Positions 8,292-17,760 are shown, counted from the stretch's first letter. The stretch is 64,000 nt of DNA from Klebsiella michiganensis (GCA_000963575.1 CP011077.1:4154001-4218000); one strand, 5' to 3'. Translations and numbers: made by a program. Notes: generated by a model from the letters alone, not told the origin.

Positions 8292-8837
8292 CTAAATCAC
8301 CTGTGGCGTTAAGGCATTAAGAAAGTCAGGGAGGGAGGCGGAAAGCACGGTCCGCTGCGGGGTGCCGATTCTTTCAATCACGACTTCACCTGTCAAGTTG
8401 CATAGTGAAACGACTTCCATTTCATCTTCCGTGGTGGCTAAAAATAGCGTCGGGGATAACTTCAAACGCTTCTGCGTCACCAGGTGACCAATCAGGTTTT
8501 CCTGCACACGAACAAAGTCGTCCTCACTCCACGCCTGCAACAGCGTCAGGGCAGTATTCCCATGTACCGCGGGCATATCTCCGGCAAACTGGGTGGTGTA
8601 AAACGCCTCAACGGCAGGCTGAAGGGAAATATCCAATGCCCGCTCCACGGCGCTTAAATCCGCTTCTGGCGTAAACGGCTGGGGTTGCCAGCGAACGTCT
8701 CCCCCCGTGGTCGTCACAATACACGGCGACGGAATGCCGTATAACGCTTCACTGGCAGGCCAGCCTCCGGTTTCCTCCTGCCACTGGTCGCAAAAACGGC
8801 GGGTAAACTCTTTAAGGGCAAAGGCGGCTTCGTTCAT
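8292..8837 (-). CDS. syd: SecY-interacting protein Syd
   Basis: Small acidic cytosolic protein that binds SecY and may proofread assembly of the SecYEG translocon. ATG 8837 (MNEAAFALKEF) gives 181 aa, the E. coli length; the frame is open further upstream but that extension lacks homology. Conserved stretches: LYGIPSPCIV, WQPQPFTPEA, FYTTQFAGDMPA, VQENLIGHLVTQKRLKL. It is divergent from queF with a 64-bp gap. Confidence 0.94.
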   Translation of the reverse strand: MNEAAFALKEFTRRFCDQWQEETGGWPASEALYGIPSPCIVTTTGGDVRWQPQPFTPEADLSAVERALDISLQPAVEAFYTTQFAGDMPAVHGNTALTLLQAWSEDDFVRVQENLIGHLVTQKRLKLSPTLFLATTEDEMEVVSLCNLTGEVVIERIGTPQRTVLSASLPDFLNALTPQVI

Positions 8838-8901
8838 TAATTTCTCACTCGCGTAGGCTGGGGTACAATAAAAGCCAATTGTACCTTTATCTCGGTGAAA
8901 C

Positions 8902-9744
8902 ATGTCCTACGAAAATCACCAGGCTCTTAGTGGCCTGACGCTGGGTAAGCCCACTGCTTATCAGGATCAATACCAACCATCGCTGCTGCAGGCCGTACCG
9001 CGCAGCCTTAATCGTGACCCGCTTGGCCTCCACGCCGACAGCCTGCCGTTTAGCGGCGGCGACATCTGGACGCTGTACGAACTCTCGTGGCTGAACAATA
9101 ACGGCCTGCCTCAGGTTGCCGTGGGCCATGTGCAGCTGGACGCCAACAGCGTGAATCTCGTGGAGTCAAAAAGCTTTAAGCTCTACCTGAACAGCTTTAA
9201 CCAGACGCGCTTTTCAGACTGGGAAACCGTCCAGGAAACGCTGAAGCGCGACCTGAGCGCCTGCGCCGAAGGCGACGTCAGCGTGGTGCTGTTCCGCCTG
9301 CGTGAGCTGGAAGGCCAGGAAATAGCAGCCTTCAGCGGAGAATGCATCGACGAGCAAGACATCACCATCGACAGCTACGACTTTAATGCCGATTACCTGC
9401 AGCAGGCCGCGGGCGATGAGATCGTGGAAGAGACGCTGGTTAGCCACTTGCTGAAGTCCAACTGCCTGATAACCCATCAGCCAGACTGGGGCTCCGTGCA
9501 AATTCGCTATCGCGGCCCGAAAATCGACCGCGAAAAATTGCTGCGCTATCTGGTCTCCTTCCGACACCACAATGAGTTTCACGAGCAGTGCGTGGAGCGC
9601 ATCTTTAATGATCTGCAGCGCTTCTGTCAGCCGCACTCGCTCAGCGTTTACGCGCGCTACACGCGCCGGGGCGGGCTGGACATTAACCCGTGGCGGACGA
9701 ATACCGATTTCCATCCCGCTTTTGGCCGCCTGACCCGCCAATAA
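8902..9744 (+). CDS. queF: NADPH-dependent 7-cyano-7-deazaguanine reductase QueF
   Basis: 280-residue long-form (YqcD-type) QueF, reducing the nitrile of preQ0 to preQ1 in queuosine biosynthesis. The catalytic cysteine is in LLKSNCLITHQPDWGSV, with the partner Asp nearby; the VESKSFKLYLNSFN motif is the QueF family signature. It is transcribed alone, divergent from syd. No preQ1 riboswitch was recognised in the 64-bp leader. Confidence 0.96.
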   Translation: MSYENHQALSGLTLGKPTAYQDQYQPSLLQAVPRSLNRDPLGLHADSLPFSGGDIWTLYELSWLNNNGLPQVAVGHVQLDANSVNLVESKSFKLYLNSFNQTRFSDWETVQETLKRDLSACAEGDVSVVLFRLRELEGQEIAAFSGECIDEQDITIDSYDFNADYLQQAAGDEIVEETLVSHLLKSNCLITHQPDWGSVQIRYRGPKIDREKLLRYLVSFRHHNEFHEQCVERIFNDLQRFCQPHSLSVYARYTRRGGLDINPWRTNTDFHPAFGRLTRQ

Positions 9745-9859
9745 GTGCGAAATAGCTCCCAGCGCCAAAAGTGAATGTGGTTTACGGGTTGTTAAAGTGA
9801 ACAAGCCAGGGCTATTGTAATCTGTGAGAACGGCACTTTTCGTTCCGTAAGGAGTTCAC

Positions 9860-11224
9860 TTGATTACACATATTAGCCCGCTTGGCTCAATGGATATGTT
9901 GTCGCAGCTGGAAGTCGATATGCTTAAACGCACCGCCAGCAGCGACCTGTATCAACTGTTTCGTAACTGCTCACTGGCGGTCCTTAATTCCGGCAGTCAA
10001 ACTGACAGCAGTAAAGAGCTGCTCTCTCGTTACCAGAACTTTGACATCAATGTGTTACGCCGCGAACGTGGCGTAAAACTCGAACTGATTAATCCCCCGG
10101 AAGACGCCTTTGTTGACGGCAGAATCATCCGCGCGCTGCAGGCTAACCTGTTTGCCGTCCTGCGGGATATTCTGTTTGTTAACGGCCAAATCGCCAATGC
10201 AGGCCGTTTTCAGCATTTGAATAAAGAAAACTCTATTCATATCACCAATATGGTGTTTTCTATTTTACGAAACGCCCGTGCGCTTCACGTAGGTGAAGCA
10301 CCTAACCTGGTGGTATGCTGGGGCGGCCACTCCATTAACGAAAATGAATACCTGTATGCCCGCCGCGTAGGCACTCAGCTTGGCCTGCGCGAGCTGAACA
10401 TCTGTACCGGCTGCGGGCCGGGTGCGATGGAAGCGCCGATGAAAGGCGCCGCCGTAGGCCACGCCCAACAGCGCTACAAAGAAGGGCGTTTCATCGGCCT
10501 GACGGAACCTTCTATCATCGCCGCAGAACCGCCTAACCCGCTGGTCAACGAACTGATCATCATGCCGGATATTGAAAAGCGGCTTGAGGCGTTCGTGCGC
10601 ATTGCCCACGGCATTATTATCTTCCCGGGCGGGGTCGGTACCGCAGAAGAGCTGCTTTACCTGTTAGGCATTCTGATGAACCCGCACAACCACGATCAGG
10701 TGCTACCGCTGATCCTGACCGGGCCGAAAGAGAGCGCTGATTACTTCCGCGTGCTGGATGAATTTATCGTTAGCACCCTGGGCGAGCAGGCGCGCCGCCA
10801 TTATAAAATCATCATCGACGACGCAGCAGAAGTCGCTCGCCTGATGAAAAAGGCGATGCCGCAGGTGAAAGAGAACCGCCGTGAAACCGGAGATGCCTAC
10901 GGCTTCAACTGGTCCATTCGTATTTCACCCGATCTGCAAATGCCGTTTGAACCAACCCATGAAAACATGGCTAACCTGCAGCTTTACCCGGATCAGCCTG
11001 CGGAAAAACTGGCGGCCTCACTGCGCCGGGCCTTCTCGGGCATCGTTGCCGGTAACGTGAAGGAACCAGGCATTCATGCCATCGAGAAGTACGGCCCGTA
11101 CAAACTGCACGGGGATCCGGACATGATGAAACGCATGGACGTCCTGCTGCAGGGCTTTGTTGCCCAGCACCGTATGAAGCTGCCCGGCAGCGCCTATATC
11201 CCCTGTTACGAAATCGTGCGTTAA
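9860..11224 (+). CDS. ppnN: Nucleotide 5'-monophosphate nucleosidase PpnN (YgdH)
   Basis: 454-residue LOG-family nucleosidase that cleaves purine and pyrimidine monophosphates to base and ribose-5-phosphate and is stimulated by (p)ppGpp in E. coli. The nucleotide-binding motif IFPGGVGTAEELLYLLG and GCGPGAMEAPMKGA are intact, with the long N-terminal regulatory domain. Translation starts at a TTG (9860) behind AAGGAG, giving MITHISPLGSMDM; E. coli uses the same rare start. It has its own promoter region (9745-9859). Confidence 0.95.
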   Translation: MITHISPLGSMDMLSQLEVDMLKRTASSDLYQLFRNCSLAVLNSGSQTDSSKELLSRYQNFDINVLRRERGVKLELINPPEDAFVDGRIIRALQANLFAVLRDILFVNGQIANAGRFQHLNKENSIHITNMVFSILRNARALHVGEAPNLVVCWGGHSINENEYLYARRVGTQLGLRELNICTGCGPGAMEAPMKGAAVGHAQQRYKEGRFIGLTEPSIIAAEPPNPLVNELIIMPDIEKRLEAFVRIAHGIIIFPGGVGTAEELLYLLGILMNPHNHDQVLPLILTGPKESADYFRVLDEFIVSTLGEQARRHYKIIIDDAAEVARLMKKAMPQVKENRRETGDAYGFNWSIRISPDLQMPFEPTHENMANLQLYPDQPAEKLAASLRRAFSGIVAGNVKEPGIHAIEKYGPYKLHGDPDMMKRMDVLLQGFVAQHRMKLPGSAYIPCYEIVR

Positions 11225-11230
11225 CCTTCC

Positions 11231-11258
11231 AGGGCGGCCAACGGTCGCCCTTATTTTT
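11231..11258 (+). terminator. Rho-independent terminator of ppnN
   Basis: GGGCGGCC-AACG-GTCGCCC hairpin 6 bp after the ppnN stop, followed by TTATTTTT. Confidence 0.7.
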
Positions 11259-11687
11259 ATCCCCTCCACAAGCCATTTAATCGATTGCGCTCACACTTAA
11301 AAGCATAAACATTGCGACCTGAGGTAAATACTCGTTGAAAAATGCTGTTTTACGCACTTTCTTTGGCAAAAACCGAGTTATTTGGTCAGGTTTAATTTAT
11401 TGCATCATCCACAAGTGTTAGGCTTCGCGCCCATAAATACCATTTTGACACTCATGAACAGACTGTTATGCGGATTTGTCGCTTAACAAACGTAGATTAT
11501 CGCATTTGGGATCGCGATCACTGATACATGGATGACATAAATGTATCTTTCCGCCCGCCGATAGTTACGGGCCACAACTACTACAAAAACGCCCCCGGCC
11601 AGAATTTAGTTTCAGCAGTTAAGGCACACACATCGCTTTAACCGCGAATTTTTAAACATTGCACGAAACATTCCTTTGGAGATGTAA
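11259..11687 (+). promoter_or_regulatory. sdaC upstream regulatory region with CRP-like site
   Basis: About 430 bp with no plausible gene. A CRP-like dyad TGGGA-TCGCGA-TCACT lies at 11507-11522 (consensus TGTGA-N6-TCACA). sdaCB in E. coli is CRP-activated and Lrp-influenced, and the AT-rich stretches would suit Lrp, but no Lrp site can be assigned by eye. The promoter itself was not fixed. Confidence 0.5.
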
Positions 11688-12977
11688 ATGGAAACCACTC
11701 AAACCGGCAGTATTGTCTCTGCTGAGAAAAAAGGCGCATGGCGCAAGACCGACACCATGTGGATGCTGGGCCTGTACGGCACGGCTATCGGTGCAGGCGT
11801 CCTGTTCCTGCCAATCAACGCCGGCGTTGGTGGCCTGATCCCGCTGTTCATCATGGCGATTCTGGCTTTCCCAATGACTTTCTTCGCACACCGCGGTATG
11901 ACCCGCTTCGTACTCTCAGGTAAAAACCCGGGCGAAGACATCACCGAAGTTGTAGAAGAGCACTTCGGTGTCGGCGCAGGTAAGCTGATCACCCTGCTGT
12001 ACTTCTTTGCTATCTACCCGATTTTGCTGGTTTACAGCGTGGCTATCACCAACACCGTGGACAGCTTCATTACCCACCAGTTGGGCATGACTGCGCCACC
12101 ACGCGCTATCCTTTCCCTGATCCTGATCGTCGGCATGATGACCATCGTGCGCTTCGGCGAGCAGATGATCGTCAAAGCGATGAGCATCCTGGTGTTCCCG
12201 TTCGTAGCGGCTCTGATGGTTCTGGCGTTGTACCTGATCCCTAACTGGAGCGGTGCGGCATTTGAAACCCTGTCCTTCAGTGCAACCCCGGCAACCGGCA
12301 GCGGCCTGTGGATGACCCTGTGGCTGGCAATTCCGGTCATGGTGTTCTCCTTCAACCATTCCCCGATCATCTCCTCTTTCGCGGTAGCGAAGCGTGAAGA
12401 GTACGGCGATGGCGCAGAGAAAAAATGCTCCAGCATCCTGGCTCGCGCTCACATCATGATGGTACTGACCGTGATGTTCTTCGTGTTCAGCTGCGTGCTG
12501 AGCCTGAGCCCAGCCGACCTGGCTGCGGCAAAAGCGCAGAACATCTCTATTCTGTCTTACCTGGCGAACCACTTTAATGCACCAGTTATTGCCTGGATGG
12601 CACCAATCATTGCAATGATTGCCATCACCAAATCCTTCCTCGGCCACTACCTCGGCGCACGTGAAGGCTTTAACGGTATGGTCATTAAGTCTCTGCGCGG
12701 CAAAGGCAAAAGCATTGAAATCGGTAAACTGAACAAAATTACCGCGCTGTTCATGCTGGTGACAACCTGGGCAGTGGCGACCCTGAACCCAAGCATCCTC
12801 GGGATGATTGAAACCCTGGGCGGCCCGGTTATTGCGATGATTCTGTTCCTGATGCCGATGTACGCCATTCAGAAAGTCCCGGCGATGCGTAAGTACAGCG
12901 GCCATATCAGCAACGTATTCGTTGTAGTGATGGGTCTGATTGCAATCTCCGCTATCTTCTACTCGCTGTTCAGCTAA
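11688..12977 (+). CDS. sdaC: Serine/H+ symporter SdaC
   Basis: 429-residue inner-membrane carrier of the hydroxy/aromatic amino-acid permease (HAAAP) family, with about 11 hydrophobic segments. It imports L-serine by proton symport and feeds it to the deaminase SdaB, encoded next. The start is ATG 11688 behind TTGGAGA. Conserved N-terminal signature: WMLGLYGTAIGAGVLFLPI. The length equals E. coli SdaC. Confidence 0.97.
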   Translation: METTQTGSIVSAEKKGAWRKTDTMWMLGLYGTAIGAGVLFLPINAGVGGLIPLFIMAILAFPMTFFAHRGMTRFVLSGKNPGEDITEVVEEHFGVGAGKLITLLYFFAIYPILLVYSVAITNTVDSFITHQLGMTAPPRAILSLILIVGMMTIVRFGEQMIVKAMSILVFPFVAALMVLALYLIPNWSGAAFETLSFSATPATGSGLWMTLWLAIPVMVFSFNHSPIISSFAVAKREEYGDGAEKKCSSILARAHIMMVLTVMFFVFSCVLSLSPADLAAAKAQNISILSYLANHFNAPVIAWMAPIIAMIAITKSFLGHYLGAREGFNGMVIKSLRGKGKSIEIGKLNKITALFMLVTTWAVATLNPSILGMIETLGGPVIAMILFLMPMYAIQKVPAMRKYSGHISNVFVVVMGLIAISAIFYSLFS

Positions 12978-12986
12978 GCAAGCTAA

Positions 12987-13010
12987 AGAGTCGCCCGCCT
13001 GGGCGACTCT
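12987..13010 (+). terminator. Intercistronic stem-loop between sdaC and sdaB
   Basis: Perfect 10-bp stem AGAGTCGCCC-GCCT-GGGCGACTCT followed by CTTCTCC. It sits in the 65-bp gap of the sdaC-sdaB pair. It may attenuate read-through or protect the sdaC 3' end; the T-tract is short. Confidence 0.6.
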
Positions 13011-13042
13011 CTTCTCCCAAGTCACTTACGCAGGGAAATCTT

Positions 13043-14410
13043 ATGATTAGCGTATTCGACATTTTCAAAATTGGTATTGGCCCCTCCAGCTCCCATACCG
13101 TTGGCCCAATGAAGGCCGGTAAACAGTTTTCCGATGACCTGATTGAGCAAGGGATCCTGCGCGACGTCACCCGCGTTGTCGTGGACGTTTATGGCTCGCT
13201 ATCCCTGACCGGTAAGGGCCACCATACCGATATTGCGATTATCATGGGCCTGGCGGGCAACCTGCCGGATACCGTAGATATCGATGCTATTCCGCACTTC
13301 ATTCAGGATGTAAACACCCACGGGCGTCTGCTGCTGGCAAACGGCCAGCACGAAGTTGAGTTCCCGGTGGACTGCTGCATGAACTTCCATGCCGACAACC
13401 TGGCGCTCCACGAAAATGGCATGCGTATAACCGCGCTGGCAGGCGATAAGGTTTTGTATTCCCAAACCTATTACTCTATCGGCGGCGGCTTTATCGTTGA
13501 TGAAGCACATTTTGGCGCACAGAGTGAAAACCCAATCAGCGTGCCGTATCCGTACAAAAACGCGGCGGACCTGCAGAAACACTGCCGTGAAACGGGCCTG
13601 TCGCTTTCCGGCCTGATGATGCAGAACGAACGTGCCCTGCACAGCCAGGAAGAGATCGACGCCCACTTCGCAGCGGTCTGGGAAGTGATGAGCAACGGCA
13701 TTGAACGTGGTATCACCACCGAAGGCGTGCTGCCGGGCAAAATGCGCGTTCCGCGTCGGGCGGCTGCGCTGCGCCGCATGCTGGTCACCACCGATAAGAA
13801 CAACTCAGATCCGATGGCCGTTGTGGACTGGATCAATATGTTCGCCCTGGCGGTAAACGAAGAAAACGCCGCCGGTGGCCGCGTAGTCACCGCGCCAACG
13901 AACGGCGCCTGCGGAATTGTTCCGGCGGTTCTGGCCTATTACGACAAGTTTATCCGTCAGGTAAACGCCAACTCCTGCGCCCGCTATTTCCTGGCCGCCG
14001 GTGCCATCGGTTCCCTGTACAAGATGAACGCCTCTATTTCCGGGGCGGAAGTCGGCTGTCAGGGTGAAGTAGGCGTCGCTTGTTCGATGGCGGCCGCAGG
14101 GCTTGCCGAGCTGCTGGGCGGTAGCCCGACTCAGGTCTGCATCGCCGCGGAAATCGGCATGGAGCATAACCTGGGATTAACGTGTGACCCGGTGGCCGGT
14201 CAGGTACAGGTTCCTTGTATCGAACGTAACGCCATTGCGGCAGTTAAAGCCGTGAACGCCGCACGTATGGCAATGCGCCGCACCAGCGAACCGCGCGTCT
14301 GCCTGGATAAGGTTATCGAGACGATGTATGAGACGGGCAAGGACATGAACGCCAAGTATCGCGAAACGTCTCGCGGTGGCCTGGCGCTAAAAATTGTCGC
14401 CTGTGACTAA
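13043..14410 (+). CDS. sdaB: L-serine deaminase II SdaB
   Basis: 455-residue iron-sulfur L-serine dehydratase, converting serine to pyruvate and ammonia. It has the N-terminal beta domain (FKIGIGPSSSHTVGPMKAG) and C-terminal alpha domain with cluster cysteines in APTNGACGIVPA, SGAEVGCQGEVGVAC and GLTCDPVAGQVQVPC. Length matches E. coli SdaB. With SdaC it forms a serine uptake-and-catabolism unit. Confidence 0.96.
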   Translation: MISVFDIFKIGIGPSSSHTVGPMKAGKQFSDDLIEQGILRDVTRVVVDVYGSLSLTGKGHHTDIAIIMGLAGNLPDTVDIDAIPHFIQDVNTHGRLLLANGQHEVEFPVDCCMNFHADNLALHENGMRITALAGDKVLYSQTYYSIGGGFIVDEAHFGAQSENPISVPYPYKNAADLQKHCRETGLSLSGLMMQNERALHSQEEIDAHFAAVWEVMSNGIERGITTEGVLPGKMRVPRRAAALRRMLVTTDKNNSDPMAVVDWINMFALAVNEENAAGGRVVTAPTNGACGIVPAVLAYYDKFIRQVNANSCARYFLAAGAIGSLYKMNASISGAEVGCQGEVGVACSMAAAGLAELLGGSPTQVCIAAEIGMEHNLGLTCDPVAGQVQVPCIERNAIAAVKAVNAARMAMRRTSEPRVCLDKVIETMYETGKDMNAKYRETSRGGLALKIVACD

Positions 14411-14447
14411 AAAGAGAGAAAACACGCTTTCCCTCTTTATCAGCGAA
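14411..14447. repeat. Dispersed stem-loop repeat, copy 1
   Basis: Imperfect inverted repeat (AAAGAGAGAAA, loop, TTTCCCTCTTT) followed by ATCAGCG, starting right after the sdaB stop. Similar stem-loops occur at 22469-22502 and 42863-42891. Only the second of the two hairpins seen in those copies is present here. Confidence 0.5.
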
Positions 14448-14452
14448 AAAAA

Positions 14453-14475
14453 GGCTCCCCGTCGGGAGCCTTTTT
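14453..14475. terminator. Bidirectional terminator between sdaB and the aminotransferase
   Basis: GGCTCCC-CGTC-GGGAGCC with TTTTT on the plus side and AAAAAAA before it, so it can stop transcription from both convergent genes. Confidence 0.85.
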
Positions 14476-14476
14476 C

Positions 14477-15661
14477 TTACAGCGCCGCTTTCAAGCGCTT
14501 CACGGCTTCAGCCAGCCGATCGTCGGTTGCGGTAGCGTAAGAGAAACGCAGCGTGCGTTTATCAGCATGATCGCTAAAGAAGAACTCTCCCGGCACATAC
14601 ACCACGCCTTTCTCCAGCGTTTTTTGTAGCCATGCCGTGGTATCGAAGTCGTAGCGGAAAGACGCCCAAAGGAACATCCCGCCCTGCGGCTGGTTGAAAA
14701 TAATGTGCTCGCCTAGCTCTTCTTCCAGCAGACGCGACAGCGTCTGGCACTTCTGCTTATAAGCCTCACGGATCAGTTCAATCTGCGGCTCAAGGCGCCC
14801 CAGTTTCAGATAGGCCGCCGCCAGCGCCTGAGTAAAGGAGTTAGCGTGCAAATCAGTCGCCTGCTTAATGATGGCAACCTTCTGCTTCATCCACTCCGGC
14901 AGAATAATCCAGCCTACACGCAGCCCCGGTGCCAGAATTTTTGAGAACGTTGAGGTATAGACCACATGGTCTTCATGCCCTAACTCTTTGGCAACCTGAA
15001 TCAGGGTCTTCTCGCGGCGATCGGTAAAGCTAATGGCACCATACGGATCGTCTTCGATAATCACAAAATCATATTCAGCAGCCAGCTTCACCAGCTTCTC
15101 ACGACGCTCAGCGCTGAGCGTTGTACCGCTTGGGTTCCCAAAAGTTGGCACCAGATAAACGCCTTTAACGCGCGTGGTTTTCAGCAAAGCTTCAAGTTCA
15201 TCGACAATCATGCCGTGCTCATCCCCACCCACTGACTCAACCTTCGCTGCGGTCAGGCTCAGGATCTGCAGCGTGGCAAGGTAGGTAGGACGCTCAACCA
15301 CAAAAACATCTCCTTCGTCCGCGAGGGCTCGAATCAAAAGATCCAGTGCCTGCTGCGAACCGGAGGTGATCAGCAACTGGTCACTGCGCGTGGCGATCCC
15401 GCGCGCCTTGCACAGCTCAACCAGCTGGTCGCGCAGCTCGGTATTGCCTTCGGTCAGGCCATACTGAAAAGCATCGTTAAAATTCTCTTCCAAAACTTTA
15501 CGGGTCGCCAGCTCGAGCCCTTGTTTGTCAAACAGCTCGCTGGAAGGAATGCCGCCCGCCAGTGAAATCACGCCGGGCATTTTGCTGTGCTTAAGGAGTT
15601 CGCGGATGGCCGAGGGTTGCAGGTTTTGAATGCGTTGCGCGAGATGTTGGGTATTACTCAT
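14477..15661 (-). CDS. PLP-dependent class I/II aminotransferase (2-aminoadipate aminotransferase-like)
   Basis: 394-residue fold-type I aminotransferase. The PLP lysine lies in TSTFSKILAPGLRVGW; other landmarks are SLAGGIPSSELF, YGLTEGNTELRDQL, TSGSQQALDLL and PTFGNPSGTTLS. This pattern is that of the LysN/KAT II-like group (2-aminoadipate, aromatic or branched-chain substrates); the substrate cannot be read from sequence. ATG 15661 is chosen because the 65 residues upstream in frame have no homology. It lies between sdaB and xni, which are adjacent in E. coli, so it is an accessory gene. There is no attached GntR domain, so it is not a MocR regulator. Confidence 0.85.
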   Translation of the reverse strand: MSNTQHLAQRIQNLQPSAIRELLKHSKMPGVISLAGGIPSSELFDKQGLELATRKVLEENFNDAFQYGLTEGNTELRDQLVELCKARGIATRSDQLLITSGSQQALDLLIRALADEGDVFVVERPTYLATLQILSLTAAKVESVGGDEHGMIVDELEALLKTTRVKGVYLVPTFGNPSGTTLSAERREKLVKLAAEYDFVIIEDDPYGAISFTDRREKTLIQVAKELGHEDHVVYTSTFSKILAPGLRVGWIILPEWMKQKVAIIKQATDLHANSFTQALAAAYLKLGRLEPQIELIREAYKQKCQTLSRLLEEELGEHIIFNQPQGGMFLWASFRYDFDTTAWLQKTLEKGVVYVPGEFFFSDHADKRTLRFSYATATDDRLAEAVKRLKAAL

Positions 15662-15763
15662 ATTGATATTCTCTATTTTTATATTCGTTAGAAATATACA
15701 TAGCCCGCTAACAACTACGCAATGGCTTTCCACCCTGAGCCCATAAGGTTTTTGCGAGAGGCA

Positions 15764-15804
15764 TTCCTGAATTCTGCGATGAGAATAGCTCATCATGGCA
15801 GGAA
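15764..15804. promoter_or_regulatory. Nested dyad between aminotransferase and xni
   Basis: Inner perfect repeat GATGAG-AATAG-CTCATC (15778-15794) within an outer TTCCTG (15764-15769) / CAGGAA (15799-15804). The gap is the divergent promoter region, so this is a candidate operator; no regulator is assigned. Confidence 0.35.
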
Positions 15805-15844
15805 GTGTTAGGGTAAGCCCATCAGAGTGACGAGTTAATTTCTT

Positions 15845-16615
15845 ATGGCTATTCATTTACTTATCGTCGATGCCCTGAACCTGATCCGCCGCATACATGC
15901 GGTGCAGGGTTCGCCTTGCGTCGACACATGTCTGCATGCGCTCGACCAGCTTATCGGCCACAGCCAGCCCACTCACGCGGTGGCGGTGTTCGATGACGAA
16001 GAGCGGCGCGAAGGCTGGCGGCATCAGGTTCTGCCCGACTACAAGGCCGGGCGCTCCCCCATGCCGGACGAACTGCATGCCGAAATGCCGGCTCTGCGCG
16101 AAGCATTTATTCGCCGGGGTGTACAGTGCTGGCATTCAAAGGGCAATGAAGCGGACGACCTTGCGGCCACGCTGGCGGTAAAAGTTGCCTCCGGCGGCCA
16201 TCGGGCAACAATTGTTTCTACCGACAAAGGCTATTGCCAGTTGCTGGCCCCGACGCTGCAAATTCGTGACTACTTCCAAAAACGCTGGCTGGACGCACCT
16301 TTCATTGCCCAGGAATATGGCGTACAGCCAGGGCAACTGGGAGACTTTTGGGGGCTGGCGGGCATTAGCAGCAGCAAAATCCCCGGAGTGCCCGGTATCG
16401 GGCCTAAAAGCGCCACACAGCTGATTAACCAGTTTTCGGACCTGGAAACGCTGTATCAGCGTCTGGATGAAGTACCGGAGAAATGGCGCAAGAAGCTGGC
16501 GCAGCACAGAGAAAGCGCTTTTGTCAGTCGCCAGGTGGCAAGGTTACAAACGGATTTACAGCTCGACGGGAACTTACAGCAGCTAAGGCTGCCGGGGACT
16601 TCTCCTTCTACCTGA
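15845..16615 (+). CDS. xni: Flap endonuclease Xni (ExoIX)
   Basis: 256-residue 5'-nuclease related to the nuclease domain of DNA polymerase I. Acidic metal-site segments visible: LLIVDALNLIRR, AVFDDEERR, GNEADDLAATLA, STDKGYCQLL, and the helix-hairpin-helix region GIGPKSATQL. It is slightly longer than E. coli Xni (251) through a different C-terminal tail. It is convergent with rlmM. Confidence 0.93.
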   Translation: MAIHLLIVDALNLIRRIHAVQGSPCVDTCLHALDQLIGHSQPTHAVAVFDDEERREGWRHQVLPDYKAGRSPMPDELHAEMPALREAFIRRGVQCWHSKGNEADDLAATLAVKVASGGHRATIVSTDKGYCQLLAPTLQIRDYFQKRWLDAPFIAQEYGVQPGQLGDFWGLAGISSSKIPGVPGIGPKSATQLINQFSDLETLYQRLDEVPEKWRKKLAQHRESAFVSRQVARLQTDLQLDGNLQQLRLPGTSPST

Positions 16616-16659
16616 AGAAGAGAAAGCCCCTCACCGAGAACAGGCGAGGGGCAACACCA

Positions 16660-17760
16660 TCAGCGTTCGTCGCGACGACCACCCACGGCCGCCCACCAGC
16701 GTCGGATATGCACGGTCACTTCTTCGCGATCGTGGTAGAGCTGGCGGGCTTTAATTTCAGCGTTAATACCGTTGCTTTCAAGTATTTCACGGATCTGCGC
16801 CAGATTTTGCGATACCTCTTCGTAGCGCTTTTTCATCGGCAGTTTAAGGTTGAAAATCGTCTCACGGCACCAGCCGTTCACCAGCCAGGTTGCCATTAAA
16901 TGGGCCACTTTCGCCGGTTTTTCTACCATGTCACAGACCATCCACGAGATGTTGGTGCGGGTCGGACGGTACTTAAAGCCGTCTTCACGCAGCCAGGTCA
17001 CCTGCCCGGTGTCCATCAGGCTCTGCGCCATTGGGCCGTTATCGACGGATGAAACCCACATATTGCGTTTCACCAGCTGATAGGTCCAGCCGCCCGGGCA
17101 GGCGCCCAGGTCCACGGCGTACATGCCGTTAGCCAGGCGTTCGTCCCACTCGTCGGCGGGAATAAAAATGTGAAATGCCTCTTCCAGCTTCAGCGTGGAG
17201 CGGCTTGGCGCATCCGCCGGGAACTTGAGACGCGGGATGCCCATATAGAACGGCGAATTGTTGGTGGTGTAGGAGTACCCCGTGTAGCAGCAGCCGGGCG
17301 CAATAAAGAACACATGCACAACAGGGCGCTTCGGCGTTTCGTAGTTGGTCAGCACCCCGGCTTCACGCAGGCTGGCCCGGAGCGGCACGGTAAACTTACG
17401 GCAGAACTTCATCAGCTCTTTGCTTTCGTTGGTGTCGGCTACTTCAACCCGCAGGTCGCCGCCCTTCTCCACCACGCCCTGCAGCATGCCGACAATAGGC
17501 GTGATGCGATCTTCCGGCGGCAAATCTTTTAGCAGCTCCCCGGCAACAAACATCTGGCGGGCAAAAATCAGGTCACTGAACGGCAGCTCGCGAGCCAGTT
17601 TTTCCGCCTCTTCTGGCTGATAGCATTCAAACACGACATAGCCGCTCTGCTCTTTGACGCGGGCAAAACCATAGACGCCGCGCTGACCGGCTTTGTCGGT
17701 TATCTCTGCCGCACACTCTTTCTCGAATCCCTGGCGGCAGTACAAAATCACTTTATTCAT
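16660..17760 (-). CDS. rlmM: 23S rRNA 2'-O-ribose C2498 methyltransferase RlmM
   Basis: 366-residue SAM-dependent enzyme that 2'-O-methylates C2498 in the peptidyl-transferase region. N-terminal THUMP-like region, then a Rossmann methyltransferase with SAM motif VDLGACPGGWTYQL and catalytic-region VCDMVEKPAK. Its start overlaps the end of ygdD by 8 nt, suggesting coupled translation. Confidence 0.96.
   Translation of the reverse strand: MNKVILYCRQGFEKECAAEITDKAGQRGVYGFARVKEQSGYVVFECYQPEEAEKLARELPFSDLIFARQMFVAGELLKDLPPEDRITPIVGMLQGVVEKGGDLRVEVADTNESKELMKFCRKFTVPLRASLREAGVLTNYETPKRPVVHVFFIAPGCCYTGYSYTTNNSPFYMGIPRLKFPADAPSRSTLKLEEAFHIFIPADEWDERLANGMYAVDLGACPGGWTYQLVKRNMWVSSVDNGPMAQSLMDTGQVTWLREDGFKYRPTRTNISWMVCDMVEKPAKVAHLMATWLVNGWCRETIFNLKLPMKKRYEEVSQNLAQIREILESNGINAEIKARQLYHDREEVTVHIRRWWAAVGGRRDER

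Noticed and set aside
7655..8312. Several open frames in the yqcC-syd gap on both strands
   Set aside because: The gap is accounted for by the CsrB RNA and its upstream control region; the frames have no ribosome sites or recognisable domains.
9860..9862. TTG start of ppnN as a sign of error or a frameshift
   Set aside because: E. coli uses the same TTG start, and a good ribosome site precedes it.
16626..16652. Hairpin GCCCCTC..GAGGGGC between xni and rlmM as a terminator
   Set aside because: Stem is good but no T-run follows on either strand, so it was not listed as a terminator.
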